Below the pieces are notes generated by a model, which saw only the letters and a program-made list of their open reading frames with translations, did no database searches and had not been told where the DNA came from. From positions 131,623,182 through 131,687,181 of the forward strand of contig CM043967.1 in NCBI GenBank assembly GCA_014529385.2: DNA of 64,000 nt, in the 5' to 3' direction. Shown in pieces: positions 1-9,802 of this stretch (position 1 is its first letter; the number at the start of each line of letters is the position of its first letter). The position numbers and the translations under genes were made by a program. The stretch is from Adiantum capillus-veneris (lineage: Eukaryota; Streptophyta; Polypodiopsida; Polypodiales; Pteridaceae).

Positions 1-907
1 AAATGATGGTGGAAAAATACAATTCAATGCAGGATTCACACATCCCTTTAATGGTTCATCATCTACAAGAAGCAATCTTCTTGCATCAAGCCCAAATTTT
101 GATGATGCAATAGCCAACGGTTTGAAAAGCGCTTCTACTCCTGGATTATCTAAGCGAGTGATCCTTGATTCTACGCATGGTTGACATTGGATTTGCCCCC
201 AGATCATAAAGAATGGAAATTTTTCTTTAGCTTCCTTTTCAAAAATCTTGATGATGTCCACAACATGCATGTCATTAGCAGCATATCCCTACATTGAAAT
301 TGCTAAATAGAGCCTTTAAAAACTCAATGCATCTTGGACGAAGAACAATATGCTCATGTCCAAACTTTAAGCTCTTCATTTTCTTAGACTTTTGCCAGCA
401 TCTCCTCAGGAACAATCCACACAAGCTCACTATTAAAGTCAGCATTGGTTTGTTGGTGGATGGAAGGTCTGACTCACCATGCACTTCGATTTCCAAATCA
501 TGGGGTGCTAAAATATTTGTGTTGGATTCTCCTTCTGGCGTTGCACATGTTCTGGAACTTCCATTGCCTTCTACTTCCATTGTGGTGTCATGCAATCCAA
601 TTCCCAACTCTTGGGCTACTAGAATAATTTCATTGGATTCTTCTTCTTCCCTTGCACATGTTCTGGAACTTTCACTGTCTTCTTCCATTGGATTACTCTT
701 TAAATTTATCTCCAGTCGTTGTAGCAGTTGGCCTTCAAAGACTTGTAGATTCTCGTCATGTTCGTCAGAAACTCTTTGGTTGACATGGAGATTGATAGAA
801 TCTTTCTCAGTAGGGTCAATGGCATTAGCATCCTCTATACCAACAATCTCGAGTAAAACTTTGTCAGCCGCAATATCTTGTTGAAGGACTGCAAGTTTAA
901 AGAACAC
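1..907 (-). pseudogene. FCP1/SCP-like (NIF family) HAD phosphatase pseudogene, 3' part cut by window edge
   Basis: Read on the minus strand, the C-terminal part (about 82 down to 2) encodes LLVDDEPLKGCVNPALN followed by an IFPPSF-like end, the typical third motif of NLI-interacting-factor/FCP1 phosphatases (LVDDSP..., NP, iFP.SF). The segment at about 440-300 (LRPRCIEFLKALFSNFNVGI) matches the family's V..RP...FL..F..VGIW stretch. The family removes phosphate from RNA polymerase II CTD serines and related targets. Two defects are visible: the expected nucleophile motif LDLNG reads VSLCG, so the catalytic Asp is missing, and the frame shifts by one base near 290 (stop TAA, then the coding frame resumes as AANDMHVVDII). 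The N-terminal part is acidic and contains a degenerate internal repeat (SSRTCA..E.ESN..IL). The gene continues beyond position 1. The family call is fairly secure; the exact subfamily is not. Confidence 0.6.
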
Positions 908-1204
908 CTAATTTTAGATTCCAAAGTATCTACATTTTGATAACTCTTTTTTGTCACACTCTTAGAAAAAACTAATCGCAAATAGAAAATTTACTAACTG
1001 ACAACACATCTACAATGAATTTATTTTTATGCTCCTTATTGTCTAGAGATTCCTAATCTTTATCTAGCTACATTAGTTCTTTGTCCATGATGGTGGCGCC
1101 TAGAAGTATACTTGGAGAAACATTTATGCCTTTAAGCTCTAGAGCAGAAGTCTCATTTTCTATTGCCATGATCTTCTTGCATTGGATGATTTCCTTGACT
1201 AAGT
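908..1204. other. AT-rich spacer, no gene seen
   Basis: This stretch is AT-rich, with stops in all frames and no recognisable domain, repeat or terminal motif. It separates the FCP1-like remnant from the first satellite A block. Confidence 0.5.
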
Positions 1205-2897
1205 TTCTTATGGCCTTCAGGCCATACGATTCTCTTTGTAGATATCTCTATGACTTTAAGATAATCCAAAATATGTCTGTTTATGGCCTCAAGGCCATAG
1301 GGTTAGGATTGTTGGGAGGTCTCAACATATAAATAGATATATGGCTTCAAAGACATTTTGTACTTTATTTATGTGTCACCCTATGGCCCTAAGGCCATGG
1401 GTTGTCATAGGGCCACAAGATGCCCTCTATGAGCACTAGTAAGAAACCATATATGCTTTATGTTGGCACCCTATGACCCGAGGGCCACAAGGTCTGCCTT
1501 TTATGGTAGTAAGAAACCCTTTATGCTACATGTTGTCACTCTATGGCGTTTGGGCCATAGGGTGCCCTATGTGCTAGTAACAAATCCTCTATTCTCTATG
1601 TTTGCACCCTACGACCTTGGGCCACAAGGTAGCCTCTATGCTAGTAAGAAATCCTCTATTCTCTATGTTTGCACCCTATGGACCTAGGGCCACAAGGTAG
1701 CCTCTATGCTAGTAAGAAATCCTCTATGCTCAATATTGAAACCCTATGGCCCCAAGGCCATAGGATGTCCTCTATGCTAGTAAGAAAAACCCTCTACGCT
1801 CTATGTTGGCACCCTATGGAGATTTGAGGTCCATCAGGTACCCTTTATAATGCTACTAAGAAATCTTGTCTACATTGGCAACCTACAGCCCTCGGGCCAT
1901 AGGGTGCATCAAATGGCTCCTAGGCCACATGGTGCCCTCTATGCTAGAAAGGAAACCTCTGCGCTCTACATTGACACTCTATGGCCCCAAGGCCATAGGG
2001 TGCCCCTTACGCCTAGTATGAAACCATTGAAACTCTATATTAGAATCTAAAGACCGTAGGACACAAGGTGAGCTCTATGTTAGTAAGAAACCATCTAAAC
2101 TCTATGTTGGTAGCCTATGGCCCAAAGGCCATAGGATAGCCAAGGAACCCTTTAGGAGCATTCCCCACAAAGACCACCTTATGGCCCCATGGTGATTTAG
2201 TGGCCTAGCTGCCCTTTTTAAGACTCTTATATTTTTGTATCATATGGCCCCTAGGAAATAAGCTATCCTGTATGCTATCAAAAAACCGTTTATGCTCTTT
2301 GTTGGAATCATATGGCCCCAAGGCCATAGGGTGCTCTCTATGCTAGCAAGAAACCCTCCATGCTATATATTTGCACCCTATGGCACGAAGGACACAGGGT
2401 TTCCTCCATGATAGTAAGAAATCCTCTATGCTCTAAGTTTACACCCCATTTGAATATGTTGACACCCTATGGCCCTGGGGCCATTAGGTGCTCCCTAGGG
2501 CCACAAGGTGCCCTTCAACTTAGGAAGAGACCCTTTATGCCCTAAATTGGTACTCTTTGGCCTCGGGGTCATAGGGTGCCTTCTATGCTAGTAGGATACA
2601 TTATATGGTCTAGGTTTCCACTCTATAGTGTAGGGCTAAAAGGTTTGCTCTATGAAGAAACCATGTATACTATATGTTGGCAGTGTATGGCCCTAGGGAT
2701 AGAAGGAAACCCTAGGGCTATAGGGTGTCCTCTATGCTACTATCATCTGGTCCAAGGGGTAGATAGTGACCAATGTATCATGTGTGTGAGAATTCTCTAC
2801 TATATATACAAAAACCACTTTATGGCACTATGGCGTCCCAAGGGCAACAAGGTGCTAATAAAAATCCCTCTATGCTCTATGTTGGCACCCTATGGTC
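1205..2897. repeat. Satellite A, block 1 (left of CACTA-1)
   Basis: Degenerate tandem units of roughly 65-90 bp have the form 'tgctagtaagaaaccctcta', 'tgctctatgttggcac', then the dyad core CCTATGGCC..GGCCATAGG. The core is repeated at short intervals, with variants such as TATGGCCCCAAGGCCATA. The frequent short reading frames here are a by-product of the repeat length and are not genes. The block is the same sequence that resumes at 7752 on the other side of CACTA-1. Confidence 0.85.
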
Positions 2898-2900
2898 CCA
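2898..2900. repeat. Left target-site duplication of CACTA-1 (CCA)
   Basis: The three bases CCA precede CACTACAAGA at 2901 and recur directly after the right terminus at 7752-7754. A 3-bp duplication is the rule for CACTA elements. Confidence 0.9.
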
Positions 2901-3170
2901 CACTACAAGAGGTTGTGTGCTCTTGTGACGCTGTTAGCGACGGAAATACACTGGGTTTTTATAACCCCCGACGTCTCTAAAGGCGTCTCTAATAGCGTCG
3001 CTACGAGAGCGTCTCTATAGGCGTCGCTATATGCGTCGCTATAAGCGTCGCTATATAGAGACGCTCATAGCGACGCTCATAGCAACGTTTACACAGAAGT
3101 CTATAGCGACGCTCATAGCGACGCTACACAGCCATAAATAGAGACGGTTATAGCGATGCTCAAGAGAAAT
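2901..3170. repeat. 3' terminal and subterminal repeats of CACTA-1
   Basis: The terminus is followed by many copies of GCGTCGCTAT and its complement ATAGCGACGC in both orientations (about 2990-3150). This is the arrangement in which En/Spm TNPA-type proteins bind subterminal motifs. The first 75 bases align with the reverse complement of the right end of CACTA-3 (55060-55134). Confidence 0.8.
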
Positions 3171-3180
3171 TTTTTTTGGT

Positions 3181-3203
3181 GACAGGGCATTGAATGCCCT
3201 GCC
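3181..3203. repeat. Hairpin just inside the 3' subterminal region
   Basis: The arms are CAGGGCATT and AATGCCCTG, extended by near-matching bases. The same hairpin occurs at the matching place in CACTA-3 (54889-54917), where it is longer. It may lie near the 3' end of the transcripts. Confidence 0.65.
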
Positions 3204-3539
3204 ACCCATCAACCATATTGTACTTGATTCACTTTTTTAAAAAAGTGCAAGGGTAGATAATAGACCCAAAATAGTCACCCACAAGATGCATTGTTTGCAA
3301 AATTGACAAGCGTAAAATTGACAATTGTACACATCAGAGGCAAAATGAATTGATTGGCAAATGTAATAATGACAATTGTACAACATCATAGGCATAAAGA
3401 ATTGATTGGCAAAATGAACTGCGGTGACAAATGTAATAATATACATGGTTCAAAAAGACGTATTGATGCCGTCTCATGATACATAAGCTATGAGAAACCC
3501 TAAACTAATGCTATCTAGCTACGGCTAAACTGACGTCGT

Positions 3540-4437
3540 CTAGTCAGACGTCTCATCGCGTCCAAGCGACGTATTTGTCGGATTCTGCAAAAAAAGACAA
3601 TAAGACAGCTTTCAGTAAGTATAAACATATAACGACATTTATAAAACAATACAAAAAATAGAAAAGAGTAAACCCTAATACTAACCATGCCGCCGTGAGA
3701 ACTGAGAATGTCCATCAGGGCGTTTAAGCCCTTCCTGCCTGCGTACTCGCGCTCGTACGGTGTGGGATCACGTCGTGTCATCGACCACTGTCAAAACATA
3801 CAAAGATTTCATTATGTTAGAATTAAAAAACTCATAAACCCTAAACTATCGAACATAAAGAGCAATGCAAAAACACTTACAAAATCGGCCTCAAATGATG
3901 CCCATCCACCGCTCCCCAAGTGGTGCGAGCTCCCTGCCTCTACTCGCGCTCTGGCTGCATCCTTTTCTTGCTTCCACTTGTCAGGATTCTCGCGCGCTGC
4001 TTTCTTTGCATTCTTCCAATCTTCTTTGGCCATCCAATCTGGCCTGTTCCACCCATGCTTGATTGCTTTTTGCACTTTGAAACGCTTGTGTTTGCAGTAT
4101 TCCCGCGTTCGAATCTTCATCAGGTCTTCATTGAAGCGCTGATCCCGTGTTGGAACGGGAAACTCATCATGAAGTATGCTGATGACTCTGGCTTTTAAAT
4201 CACTTGGTACTTTACTCCATTTGTTTAGTATGTAGTGTCTAAACAGCTGAGAGCAAAGACCACGCATGCGCGAGATCACCTTCTTGCCGTCACATCCATG
4301 ATAATGCCGCCGCTGAAGTCGACGGAGTAAGGCAAGCCCTCTGGCCGGTGATGCGTGAACTTGGGTGTCCCGGCAGGGGTCTCTAGAGGCGTGTCGATGG
4401 GGTTACGGACGTCAGGTGTCTCCACCGGTGACTGGGC
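3540..4437 (-). pseudogene. TNPA-like second gene (Transposase_24-type) of CACTA-1, truncated at 5' side
   Basis: The minus strand encodes a Pro/Thr-rich start (repeats of the form ETP, DTPLETP, about 4437-4330), then YSVDFSGGII, a basic stretch (EYCKHKRFKVQKAIKHGW) and the AGSSHHLGSGGWASFEADF motif like that of the plant En/Spm Transposase_24 family. Such proteins act as the DNA-binding partner of the TNP2 transposase. Splice signals are clear: introns 3788-3880 (GTAAGT...CAG) and 3585-3685 (GTTAGT...GCAG), both conserved in CACTA-3. The in-phase stop is at 3540-3542. A one-base deletion near 4290 shifts the frame relative to CACTA-3. The N-terminal part has been lost in the internal deletion, which fuses this frame to TNP2. 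Confidence 0.75.
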
Positions 4438-5603
4438 CCCGAAGCAAGGAGTGTCAAGTGGGAATGTTCTCCACTTTATATTCTCCACTTTATATCGCCC
4501 TGGCACAATCAAGCTTAGCCATAGGTGCCCCTTCTTCGTAGTCAACCACGGGGGAATGTTGTAGTTGACGATGACAACGGGCCATACACTGTAAGATGTT
4601 GATCTTTGACCAAATGGATTTACGCCATCCATAGCCAGGCCTACGCGCAAATTTCGAGCTTCCCTGGCAAAATCCGACCATGTTCCATCTATATGTTTCC
4701 AGGCTGCGCAATCTGCAGGAATTCGTAGCACACCATCCGAAGATTTATTCTCCTCATGCCATGATGCTAGGGCGGCCATGGACTTACATTCGAAGAAATG
4801 CTTGATGCGAGGAAGCAGAGGAAAATTTCGCAAAACCTTTTGTGGAATTTTTATCCCGTGGAGATCTACTCGATATCTTTCGGAATCACATTTTGGACAC
4901 TTCTCCATGTCTATGTATTCCCCTCTGAAAAGAATGCAGTCATTAGGACAAGCGTGTATAGAATTGTAATCCATCCCCAAGTTTTGCAAAATCTTTCTTG
5001 CTTCATCTCGGGAATCTGGCATCACATTGTCAGCTGGTAGTATGTTCTCTTTAAGCAATCTACACAACATAAAAATACGATACAGTCGTGTAAAAATCTA
5101 TCAGATCATTATACATTTAGAGTTTTATTAAAGTAAACTAATTGTAATAGATCACCTGAAAAACACTGTGACGCTAGTGCCACTCCATCCAAACTTTTCC
5201 TGCATGTTGAGAAGAACCAGGAGTGCTTTCAATCTAGACATACATGCTCCATTATACAATGGCGTATCGGCTTCACTTTTCATATCATCATAGATAAGCC
5301 TTTCTGAATCCATGATCGTCTCGATCATTTCATCAATCTCGTGCTCAAACATTGCCTCGTTGGGAGTGTGCTCTGCATGATCATCCCCCGAGCTGTCAGA
5401 GGCTACATCTTGTGGCCTCACATATGCTGCTTGACCAAAGCGCCTGCGAACACGTCTATTGGGTTGCAAGATTGCTGCTTGTTGGCCAGCGTCAGAGTCC
5501 GACGAGTTATAATTGGCAACAACTCGATCTATAATAGATGGATCGAACTCGCCAAATTCGCGAACGTGCTGCTGGACGGTCCCACATCCTCGTCACTACT
5601 CAT
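4438..5603 (-). pseudogene. TNP2-like transposase, N-terminal half only (CACTA-1)
   Basis: Exon 1 (5603 down to 5156) starts at an ATG shared with CACTA-3 but lacks about 82 bp coding for the Cys-rich N-terminal finger, so its frame is broken. Intron 5060-5155 has GT-AG ends and the same 96-bp length as in CACTA-3. Exon 2 encodes the TNP2 core: NSIHACPNDCILFRGEY, CPKC, PADCAAWKHIDGTW, LGLAMDGVNPFG and NIPPWLTTKKGHLWLSL. After VPGRYKVENI the frame passes directly into the Pro/Thr-rich sequence of the second gene. TNP2 is the En/Spm transposase that cuts at the CACTA ends. With half of TNP2 and its finger missing, this copy cannot encode an active enzyme. Confidence 0.85.
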
Positions 5604-5665
5604 AATGAGGATAAAAATCTTATAACCTGGACAACAAATTTAATATTCTATTGGAATTCTTCATC

Positions 5666-5667
<2 letters not shown>

Positions 5668-5725
<58 letters not shown>
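5668..5725. repeat. (TC)n microsatellite upstream of the CACTA-1 transposase
   Basis: This is a nearly pure TC run. It sits between the promoter-like block and exon 1, the same position as the (GA)n run at 48844-48896 in CACTA-3 on the opposite strand, so it belongs to the element. Confidence 0.9.
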
Positions 5726-5727
<2 letters not shown>

Positions 5728-5925
5728 CTCACATTCTCTAGTCATGTCCAATCCCCGCACACCTCGGTCTAGAGGTGCACGGAGATGAGAACCACCGGGT
5801 TATAATCTCGTCTTTATTGGTCAATACCTATATTTGTGGGTACAAGAAATCTACAGACCACGTCTACATGATACTGCATGTAGTGGACAAAACCCCTTTG
5901 CCTCTTCTCTAGTTGTAGCACTTCA
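5726..5925 (-). promoter_or_regulatory. Conserved promoter/leader block of CACTA-1
   Basis: On the minus strand this block has a TATA-like ACAAATATAGG, then ATTGACCAATAAAGACGAG, a small hairpin around CACCTCTAGACCGAGGTG, and CATGACTAGAGAATGTGAGG. All these pieces recur in the same order before the transposases of CACTA-3 (48640-48830) and CACTA-2 (41020-41180). Function as core promoter and leader is inferred from position and conservation. Confidence 0.6.
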
Positions 5926-5979
5926 CAGCATCTTAACATCTTTTCACAGTAGATCTTTTCACTGTTCGTCTAACTCTAA

Positions 5980-6310
5980 ACCCTAAACCGTAAGTAATTC
6001 TTGGGTGGACTCGATCTAACATAAATAAGCGTAAATCTAAATAAACGTAAATCTAACTAAAAATAAATCTAAATATAATTTAACGTAAGTCTACATCTAA
6101 CCTAATCTTTAACGTCTTTTGGGATAGTTTCCTACAACGTTAAAACTCTCTTCTTCTTGTGTGTGTGTGTGTGTGTGTTTGTGGGTAAACCTAAATAAAC
6201 CTAAGTCTAATCTAATATAACATAAATCTAAATCTAACGTAAATTATGTTATATTAAAAACAAAGAACTAAACTAGCAGGGATTATAAGAACCTTAAAAC
6301 TGATTTAACA
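5980..6310. repeat. AT-rich 'taaatctaa' repeat tract
   Basis: Short irregular copies of words such as AAATCTAA and AACCTAAAT are interrupted by a (GT)n run at about 6160-6180. Similar tracts occupy 6690-6835 in this element and 47640-48200 in CACTA-3. No coding potential. Confidence 0.7.
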
Positions 6311-6322
6311 CATAATTTTTCA

Positions 6323-6680
6323 CATAACTCGGCAAGAGTTGGCATTCTCATCACTAAAGATGTGAGAGTTAAATTCCGGCGGTGACGCTGCCTCATCTCC
6401 ATCCACATCTGACGACAGCAATTGGCCCTTTGGACCGTTCTTGCTCTTGTTACTAACTTTGAAGTTGCTGTTGAATGACTAGAGGTTGTCTAGATGGTCA
6501 TTGTCGGGAATGTAGTGACTCTTGCCGCCCTGAAGATCCACCTTCTTCCCTATCTTCTGAAGACATTTCACCAGTACTTTTGGATCGACGAAGCCCACCA
6601 TGAGTGAAGGCAGCAATACCCTATATTCCATTGAGGGCTTTCTTCACCCGCTTCATGCAGACATCGCAGTCTATGGAGAC
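6323..6680 (-). pseudogene. Captured HMA-domain (HIPP-like) gene fragment inside CACTA-1
   Basis: On the minus strand 6680-6620 encodes VSIDCDVCMKRVKKALNGI, with the CxxC metal-binding motif (CDVC) and the VKKAL helix typical of heavy-metal-associated domains. After a frame change, 6610-6530 encodes VDPKVLVKCLQKIGKKVDL, the second half of the domain. The frame then runs on as SNKSKNGPKGQ and an acidic tail, as in heavy-metal-associated isoprenylated plant proteins, after a TAG stop that could be a decayed CAG. HIPPs bind metal ions and act in metal handling and stress responses. The fragment is absent from CACTA-3. It is flanked on both sides by the element's AT-rich repeats, so it looks like host sequence picked up by the transposon. 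No isoprenylation CaaX box is visible. Confidence 0.65.
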
Positions 6681-6689
6681 CTAAATCTA

Positions 6690-6985
6690 ATCTAATATAA
6701 CATAAATCTAAATCTAGCGTAAATAAACGTAAATCTAACTAAAAATAAACCTAAATCTAATCTAATTTAACTTAAATAAACCTAAATCTAATTTAACGTA
6801 AGTCTACATCTAACCTAATCTTTAACGTCTTTTAGGATAGTTTCCTACGACGTTATAACTCTCTTCTTCTTGTGTGTGTGCGCGTGTGTGGATGTGTGTG
6901 CCAATAAAAAGAGATAAATGGTATAACCTTTCTATCACCCATGCCAAGTATGATAGATTGGTTATGCCATTTCCCTCTTGAATAA
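6690..6985. repeat. AT-rich tract and 'gataacc' block of CACTA-1
   Basis: An AT-rich repeat tract is followed by a block (about 6900-6985) reading, on the minus strand, 'cataaccaatctatca' and 'gatagaaaggttatacc'. The same block appears twice in CACTA-3 (47850-47905 and 48218-48275). Confidence 0.65.
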
Positions 6986-7062
6986 TAGGTCTTGAGTTCA
7001 ACTCCTCGTCGGCTAGATCTTTAGGTCTTTTAATTTTAATTAGTTTTCTACGACGTTAAATT

Positions 7063-7294
7063 AGTTTCTCTCTCTTTCTCTCTCAATGTGTGTGCGTTTT
7101 TTTGTTTATGCATGTTTTCTCTCTCTTTTCCTCTCTCAATGTGTGCGTTTTTTGTTTATGCATGTTCTCTCTCTCTTTTCCTCTCTCAATGTGTGCGTTT
7201 TTTGTTTATGCATGCTCTCTCTCTCTTTTCCTCTCTCAATGTGTGTGTGAATTCTTTGTTTATGTATGTGTGTGTGTGTGTTTTTGTTTATGTT

Positions 7295-7330
<36 letters not shown>

Positions 7331-7342
7331 AACACTATGTGT

Positions 7343-7423
<81 letters not shown>

Positions 7424-7550
7424 GAGGGGAAGGGAACATGAGAGTGAGGAGAGGGAAGGAGCATAACCGGCTCTCCTTTCTCTCCTCATGTGTGTGTGTG
7501 TGTGTGTGGAGAAGAAAGAGAGAGAGAGAGAGAGAGGAAGAGCGTTACCT
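7063..7550. repeat. Microsatellite cluster (CT, GT, GA) with a short minisatellite
   Basis: Four copies of a unit of about 58 bp ('ctctcaatgtgtgcg', 'tttgtttatgcatg') at 7080-7260 are followed by (CT)n at 7300-7326, (GT)n at 7344-7378 and (GA)n at 7379-7410. The matching cluster in CACTA-3 is 47100-47630. Long reading frames through it encode only Ser/Leu or Glu/Arg strings and are not genes. Confidence 0.85.
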
Positions 7551-7571
7551 GCTCCTTGCTTGAGGGCGCTG

Positions 7572-7600
7572 AAAAACTCAGATCTGAGATCTGAGTTTTT
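7572..7600. repeat. Perfect 5' subterminal palindrome of CACTA-1
   Basis: Arms AAAACTCAGATCT and AGATCTGAGTTTT are separated by a few bases. The identical palindrome is present at 47041-47067 in CACTA-3, the same distance inside the 5' end. Confidence 0.75.
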
Positions 7601-7629
7601 GGGCGCTCTCTGTTATTTTTTTTAGCCCA

Positions 7630-7751
7630 GCCGGCGTCGCTATGAGCGTCGCAAATTTACAAGTAAATTTTCGACGCTCATAGCGACGCCGGGAATTTTT
7701 TTTTGAGCGTCGCTGTGTGAGCGTCGCTAATATGAATAGCCTCTTGTAGTG
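7630..7751. repeat. 5' terminal and subterminal repeats of CACTA-1
   Basis: The end CCTCTTGTAGTG is preceded by several GCGTCGCTATGAGCGTCG-type motifs in both orientations, plus the AT-rich piece 'aaatttacaagtaaatttt', itself an inverted repeat. Confidence 0.8.
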
Positions 7752-7960
7752 CCAAGGCCATAGGGTGGTCTTTATGCTAGTAAAATTCCCTCTATGCACT
7801 ATGTTTACGTGTATACTTATAAGAAGCCATTTATGCACTATGGTGGCGTCTTATGACCCTAGATCCATAAGATGTCCTCTATGGTAAAAGAGAAATTGTA
7901 CATGGGATATGATGGAATCCTATGGTCCTAGGGCCATAGGGTGTCCTCTATGCTAGCAAA
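7752..7960. repeat. Satellite A, continuation of block 1 after CACTA-1
   Basis: This begins with the second CCA target duplication and the other half of the split palindrome (AAGGCCATAGGG), then about three more units with 'tgctagtaaaattccctctatg' and TATGGTCCTAGGGCCATAGG. Confidence 0.85.
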
Positions 7961-8929
7961 ATGTGTAAGTTAATACTGCGATAAATATGCAACACGATAT
8001 ACAAAATTGAATCATTACCATACATCATACATTTGTTGCTTTGCCACACAATTGAAGGGGTCTTTGCCTTCAAATATCATCATAACATTCAAACATTTAA
8101 ATCAAATTTTCAAGTACTTTAATTCACAAATGCATTGATCTGTTAGTGGATGGAAGGTCTGGCTCACCATGCACTTTGATTTACAAATCCTGAGGGGCAA
8201 AAGTATTTGTGTTGGATTCTCCTTATGGCATTGCACATGTTTTGGAACTTGCATTGCCTTCTACTTCCAATTTACAAACTTAAACAATGGTTATACATTA
8301 TACAATCATTTCTTTGCAATAAACCTTGATACAATGTTCCGATTTCTACATGACAAGCTAAAAAAATCTACTAGTCCTAGCTTCCCTCTATTGAAAAAAA
8401 TTCAAGATATAAGTTCCAATTCTCTGCATCATATAGAAGAGAAACAAAATCATAGTTTGGAAAAAAATACTCGCACTTTATATCTTTGAATAAAATCTTG
8501 TTACAATCAAAGAACTAGATCTTCACATAATCCAAAGGACAAATGCTTCAATAACCATTTATACTCGATGTTTACTATCTAAGCAAATAATTGGCATTTA
8601 CAACAAATGTTGAATATATATTTAATCTAGTTAGTTGCAATACAAAGATAATTATTTCAAACGCTTACACCATCAATTCACAATAGAAGAACTTACACCC
8701 AACAAAAAATGATCATACATCAATTGTTCAAACTCTCATTTTGGAATTTTGAGGACTAAATACTTTGTAGTTTTTTCTAGCTTATTTCATTCTCAATAGA
8801 ATAGTAAACCTTAATCACAAGATAAGAAATATATGTCCCTAATGTATATGGACACAAGATATAAGGCCAATGAAAAATGTTCTTGAAACACTTAAAGAGT
8901 CTTTAGGTGACCTAGAATAACCAACCTAT
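7961..8929. other. AT-rich stretch, no intact gene
   Basis: The sequence is AT-rich with stops in all frames. The only recognisable part is a fragment at 8141-8270 related to the FCP1-like remnant. The open frame at 8169-8489 has no domain I recognise. Confidence 0.5.
8141..8270 (-). pseudogene. Second copy of part of the FCP1-like remnant
   Basis: About 130 bp align closely with 452-582 on the same strand (shared words GTGGATGGAAGGTCTG, TTTGTGTTGGATTCTCC, ATTGCCTTCTACTTCC). It covers only the acidic repeat region of the predicted protein, with frame-breaking differences. It shows that the sequence flanking block 1 was duplicated along with the satellite, or copied nearby. Confidence 0.6.
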
Positions 8930-9480
8930 GGTCTAAAGGCCATAGGGTGTCATGTGATGTTTTATAAGATGTGTCCATAAGAGCTAGGTGATTTGCATCC
9001 ATGGAGTGATTTAAGTGCCCCTGTGGAGATTCTATGTCACCACCCTATGGCCTTAGGGTATCCCAAATGCTCTTGGATAACTTATGTTTCCTTCTAGAAT
9101 AGCCCAAATACTCATGTGCCCGTTTAGAGACTTTATGTAATCTCTCTATATACATAAGATTGTAGGATAGCTGTGTTGACACCCTATGGCCTTAAGGCTG
9201 TAGACTAGCCCAAATGCTTATGTGCCTTTTTAAAGAATCTATGTAATCACCCTATATCCGTAAGATTGTAGGGTAGCCAAATGCTTTTGGGGGATTCTAT
9301 GTTGAGACCCTATGGGACTAAGGCTATAGAGTAACCCAGATGCTTATGTGCCCTTTTAGAGACTCGGTGTAATCACCCTACATCTGTAAGGTTGTAGGGT
9401 ATCCCATTTTCTTTTGGGGGATTCTATGGCCCTAGGGCCATAGGGTGTCATGTCTACAAAGAACTCTATGATCCTCAAGT
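8930..9480. repeat. Satellite A, block 2 (divergent subfamily)
   Basis: Units of about 100-131 bp contain 'atgcttatgtgcccttttag' and 'ccgtaagattgtagggtagcc'. The dyad core TATGGCCCTAGGGCCATA is present at both ends of the block (8930-8950 and 9425-9450). It is more degraded than block 1. Confidence 0.75.
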
Positions 9481-9802
9481 CATAGTGCATTCTTCCCAAA
9501 CCTCATATGATCAATTAACTTTAAAGTATTACATAATATATATCTTATGACCATATATAATTGTAGAATTCTATTTACCAAAACATGTCCATATAATATC
9601 ATACACTTAAGTCTAATTCATTTATTGTGAAAAAACTCAAACTCACAAGTTCACATTTTTTCAAAGAAAATAAATTGAGAAAAATAACGAGCCAAACATC
9701 AATGTTTTTAACATCATGGGCAGATTCGAGATGGGACAAATAAAATAAAATGACAACAATAATAATCTAAATATCAGTAATGTAATATCATGGGTGGCTA
9801 GC
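9481..9802. other. AT-rich spacer, no gene seen
   Basis: Very AT-rich sequence lies downstream of the minus-strand gene that ends at 9803. It may hold that gene's 3' UTR, but I see no clear poly(A) signal context or terminal repeat. Confidence 0.45.

Larger units (their letters stand above)
2901..7751 (-). mobile_element. CACTA-1, En/Spm DNA transposon, 4851 bp, internally deleted
   Basis: The element begins CACTACAAGAGG and ends with the reverse complement CCTCTTGTAGTG, flanked by CCA on both sides. Its genes run on the minus strand, so the 5' end is at 7751. Order from the 5' end: subterminal repeats, palindrome, microsatellites, AT-rich repeats, a captured HMA-domain fragment, a promoter-like block, TNP2-like exons and Transposase_24-like exons, then 3' subterminal repeats. 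Compared with CACTA-3 of the same family (8249 bp) it lacks about 3.4 kb, namely the second half of TNP2 plus the start of the second gene. It is therefore non-autonomous. Removing the element and one CCA rejoins the satellite palindrome tatggtccca|aggccatagg. Confidence 0.93.

Noticed and set aside
1460-2980. Several short open frames in satellite A block 1
   Set aside because: Their peptides mirror the repeat (LYVGTLWPRAIG-like) and change with each unit; they are repeat artefacts.
6600-6680. HMA fragment as part of an active transposon gene
   Set aside because: It is frameshifted and interrupted by stops, lacks an element-wide splice pattern and is missing from CACTA-3, so gene capture explains it better.
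7088-7563. Overlapping open frames of Ser/Leu, Cys/Val and Glu/Arg strings
   Set aside because: They are translations of CT, GT and GA microsatellites. The same holds for 39353-39874, 40239-40460 and 47162-47651.
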